A DNA stretch of 6,698 bases from Pseudomonadota bacterium. Lineage in GTDB: Bacteria > Pseudomonadota > Alphaproteobacteria > Micropepsales > Micropepsaceae. Positions within the stretch are counted from its first letter, which is position 1; the number at the start of each line of letters is the position of its first letter. Shown in pieces: positions 6,116 to 6,698 of the stretch. The position numbers and the translations under genes were made by a program. The notes beneath the pieces were generated by a model. That model had not been told where the DNA came from, did not search any database, and was given only the letters and a program-made list of their open reading frames with translations. The stretch lies in contig JANYBR010000381.1 in the NCBI GenBank assembly GCA_025360685.1, positions 1 to 6,698 on the forward strand. The letters run 5' to 3'.

Positions 6116-6698
6116 ATGAAGCAGACAACCGTCGATCTGAAGCCGGCTGATGCCGCTGCGCTGACCTGGGTCGATCGCGCCTGGCCGGCGGCACGGCCCT
6201 ATCTGCGCCTGATGCGGCTCGACCGGCCGATTGGTGTGTGGCTGCTGTTCTGGCCTTGCATGTTCGGACTGGTACTTGGTGCCATCGCCAGCGAGCGGCC
6301 ATTCGCGGGTTGGCACGATCTGTACCTGCTCGTTCTCTTCGGCATTGGCTCCGTCGTGATGCGCGGCGCCGGCTGCACCTACAACGACATCATTGACCGC
6401 CACATCGACGCGAGCGTGGCGCGCACGCGCATGCGGCCCATCCCATCTGGCGCCGTGACGGTCGGTCATGCTTGGCGCTTTCTCGCGGCGCAGTGCTTCG
6501 TAGGACTGTTGATACTGGTTCAACTGAACCGGTTTGCATTCGTACTCGGCGCCGCCTCGCTGCTGCTCATCGCCGCCTATCCGTTCATGAAGCGAATCAC
6601 CTGGTGGCCGCAGGCCTGGCTTGGCCTGACATTCAACTGGGGAGCCCTGCTCGGCTTCGCCGCGCAGACCGGAACAATCGATGCGGCCGACGCGATGC
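6116..6698 (+). CDS. ubiA: 4-hydroxybenzoate polyprenyltransferase UbiA (3' end outside the window)
   Basis: An integral inner-membrane prenyltransferase that attaches the polyprenyl tail to 4-hydroxybenzoate in ubiquinone synthesis. The visible 194 residues contain RPYLRLMRLDRPIGVWLLFWP (27-47), typical of UbiA, and the first aspartate-rich motif NDIIDRHID (90-98) with N90, D91, D94 and D98, which bind Mg-diphosphate. This is followed by VARTRMRPIPSG (101-112). Hydrophobic segments are seen near 39-58, 69-87, 115-134 and 137-153. The second aspartate motif, expected further along in the family, lies beyond base 6698, so the gene is cut by the window and not shown to be broken. The ATG at 6116 has no good ribosome-binding site; an in-frame GTG at 6107 is an alternative. 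Within the UbiA superfamily the R-P-x-P-S-G context and the closeness to E. coli-type UbiA favour the ubiquinone enzyme over heme O or menaquinone relatives. Confidence 0.95.
   Translation, partial: MKQTTVDLKPADAAALTWVDRAWPAARPYLRLMRLDRPIGVWLLFWPCMFGLVLGAIASERPFAGWHDLYLLVLFGIGSVVMRGAGCTYNDIIDRHIDASVARTRMRPIPSGAVTVGHAWRFLAAQCFVGLLILVQLNRFAFVLGAASLLLIAAYPFMKRITWWPQAWLGLTFNWGALLGFAAQTGTIDAADAM

Noticed and set aside
6090..6302. 71-residue N-terminal extension of RsmE
   Set aside because: The extension is arginine-rich, antisense to the start of ubiA, and precedes a complete PUA domain. The start at 6089 fits the family length.

Overview
The window is ordinary chromosomal DNA from a GC-rich alphaproteobacterium, most likely of the Rhizobiales/Hyphomicrobiales type. 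Three things point there: the strong preference for G or C at third codon positions, the plant/alphaproteobacterial class of glutamate-cysteine ligase, and the grouping of that gene with rsmE and an alphaproteobacterial-style ubiA. The lineage is inferred from protein character and gene order, not from a database search.

Left part (1-3844, all + strand): a tight run of five genes separated by only 9-17 bases. They encode an APH-fold small-molecule kinase, a family-6 nucleotidyltransferase-like protein (PF06042), a pirin-family cupin, an NADPH-type aldo/keto reductase and a 67-residue two-helix membrane protein. The spacing suggests a single operon. The first 79 bases hold what looks like the tail of another coding sequence, readable only if one base is restored. 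Four of the five proteins can be placed in a family with confidence, but their substrates cannot be read from the sequence. The kinase/nucleotidyltransferase pair followed by two oxidoreductase-type folds is the least explained part of the window.

Middle and right (3855-6089, - strand): gshA, the first enzyme of glutathione synthesis, lies downstream of rsmE, the 16S rRNA U1498 methyltransferase. A 117-base gap between them could hold a gshA promoter. gshA converges on the left operon with only 10 bases between the stop codons.

Right edge (6116-6698, + strand): ubiA, 4-hydroxybenzoate polyprenyltransferase of ubiquinone synthesis, begins 26 bases from the divergent start of rsmE and is cut off by the window end.

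No RNA genes, mobile elements, CRISPR arrays or extensive repeats were seen. I found no convincing novel defence or mobile system. The most useful leads are the uncharacterised five-gene operon, its small membrane protein, and the very compact convergent and divergent junctions.
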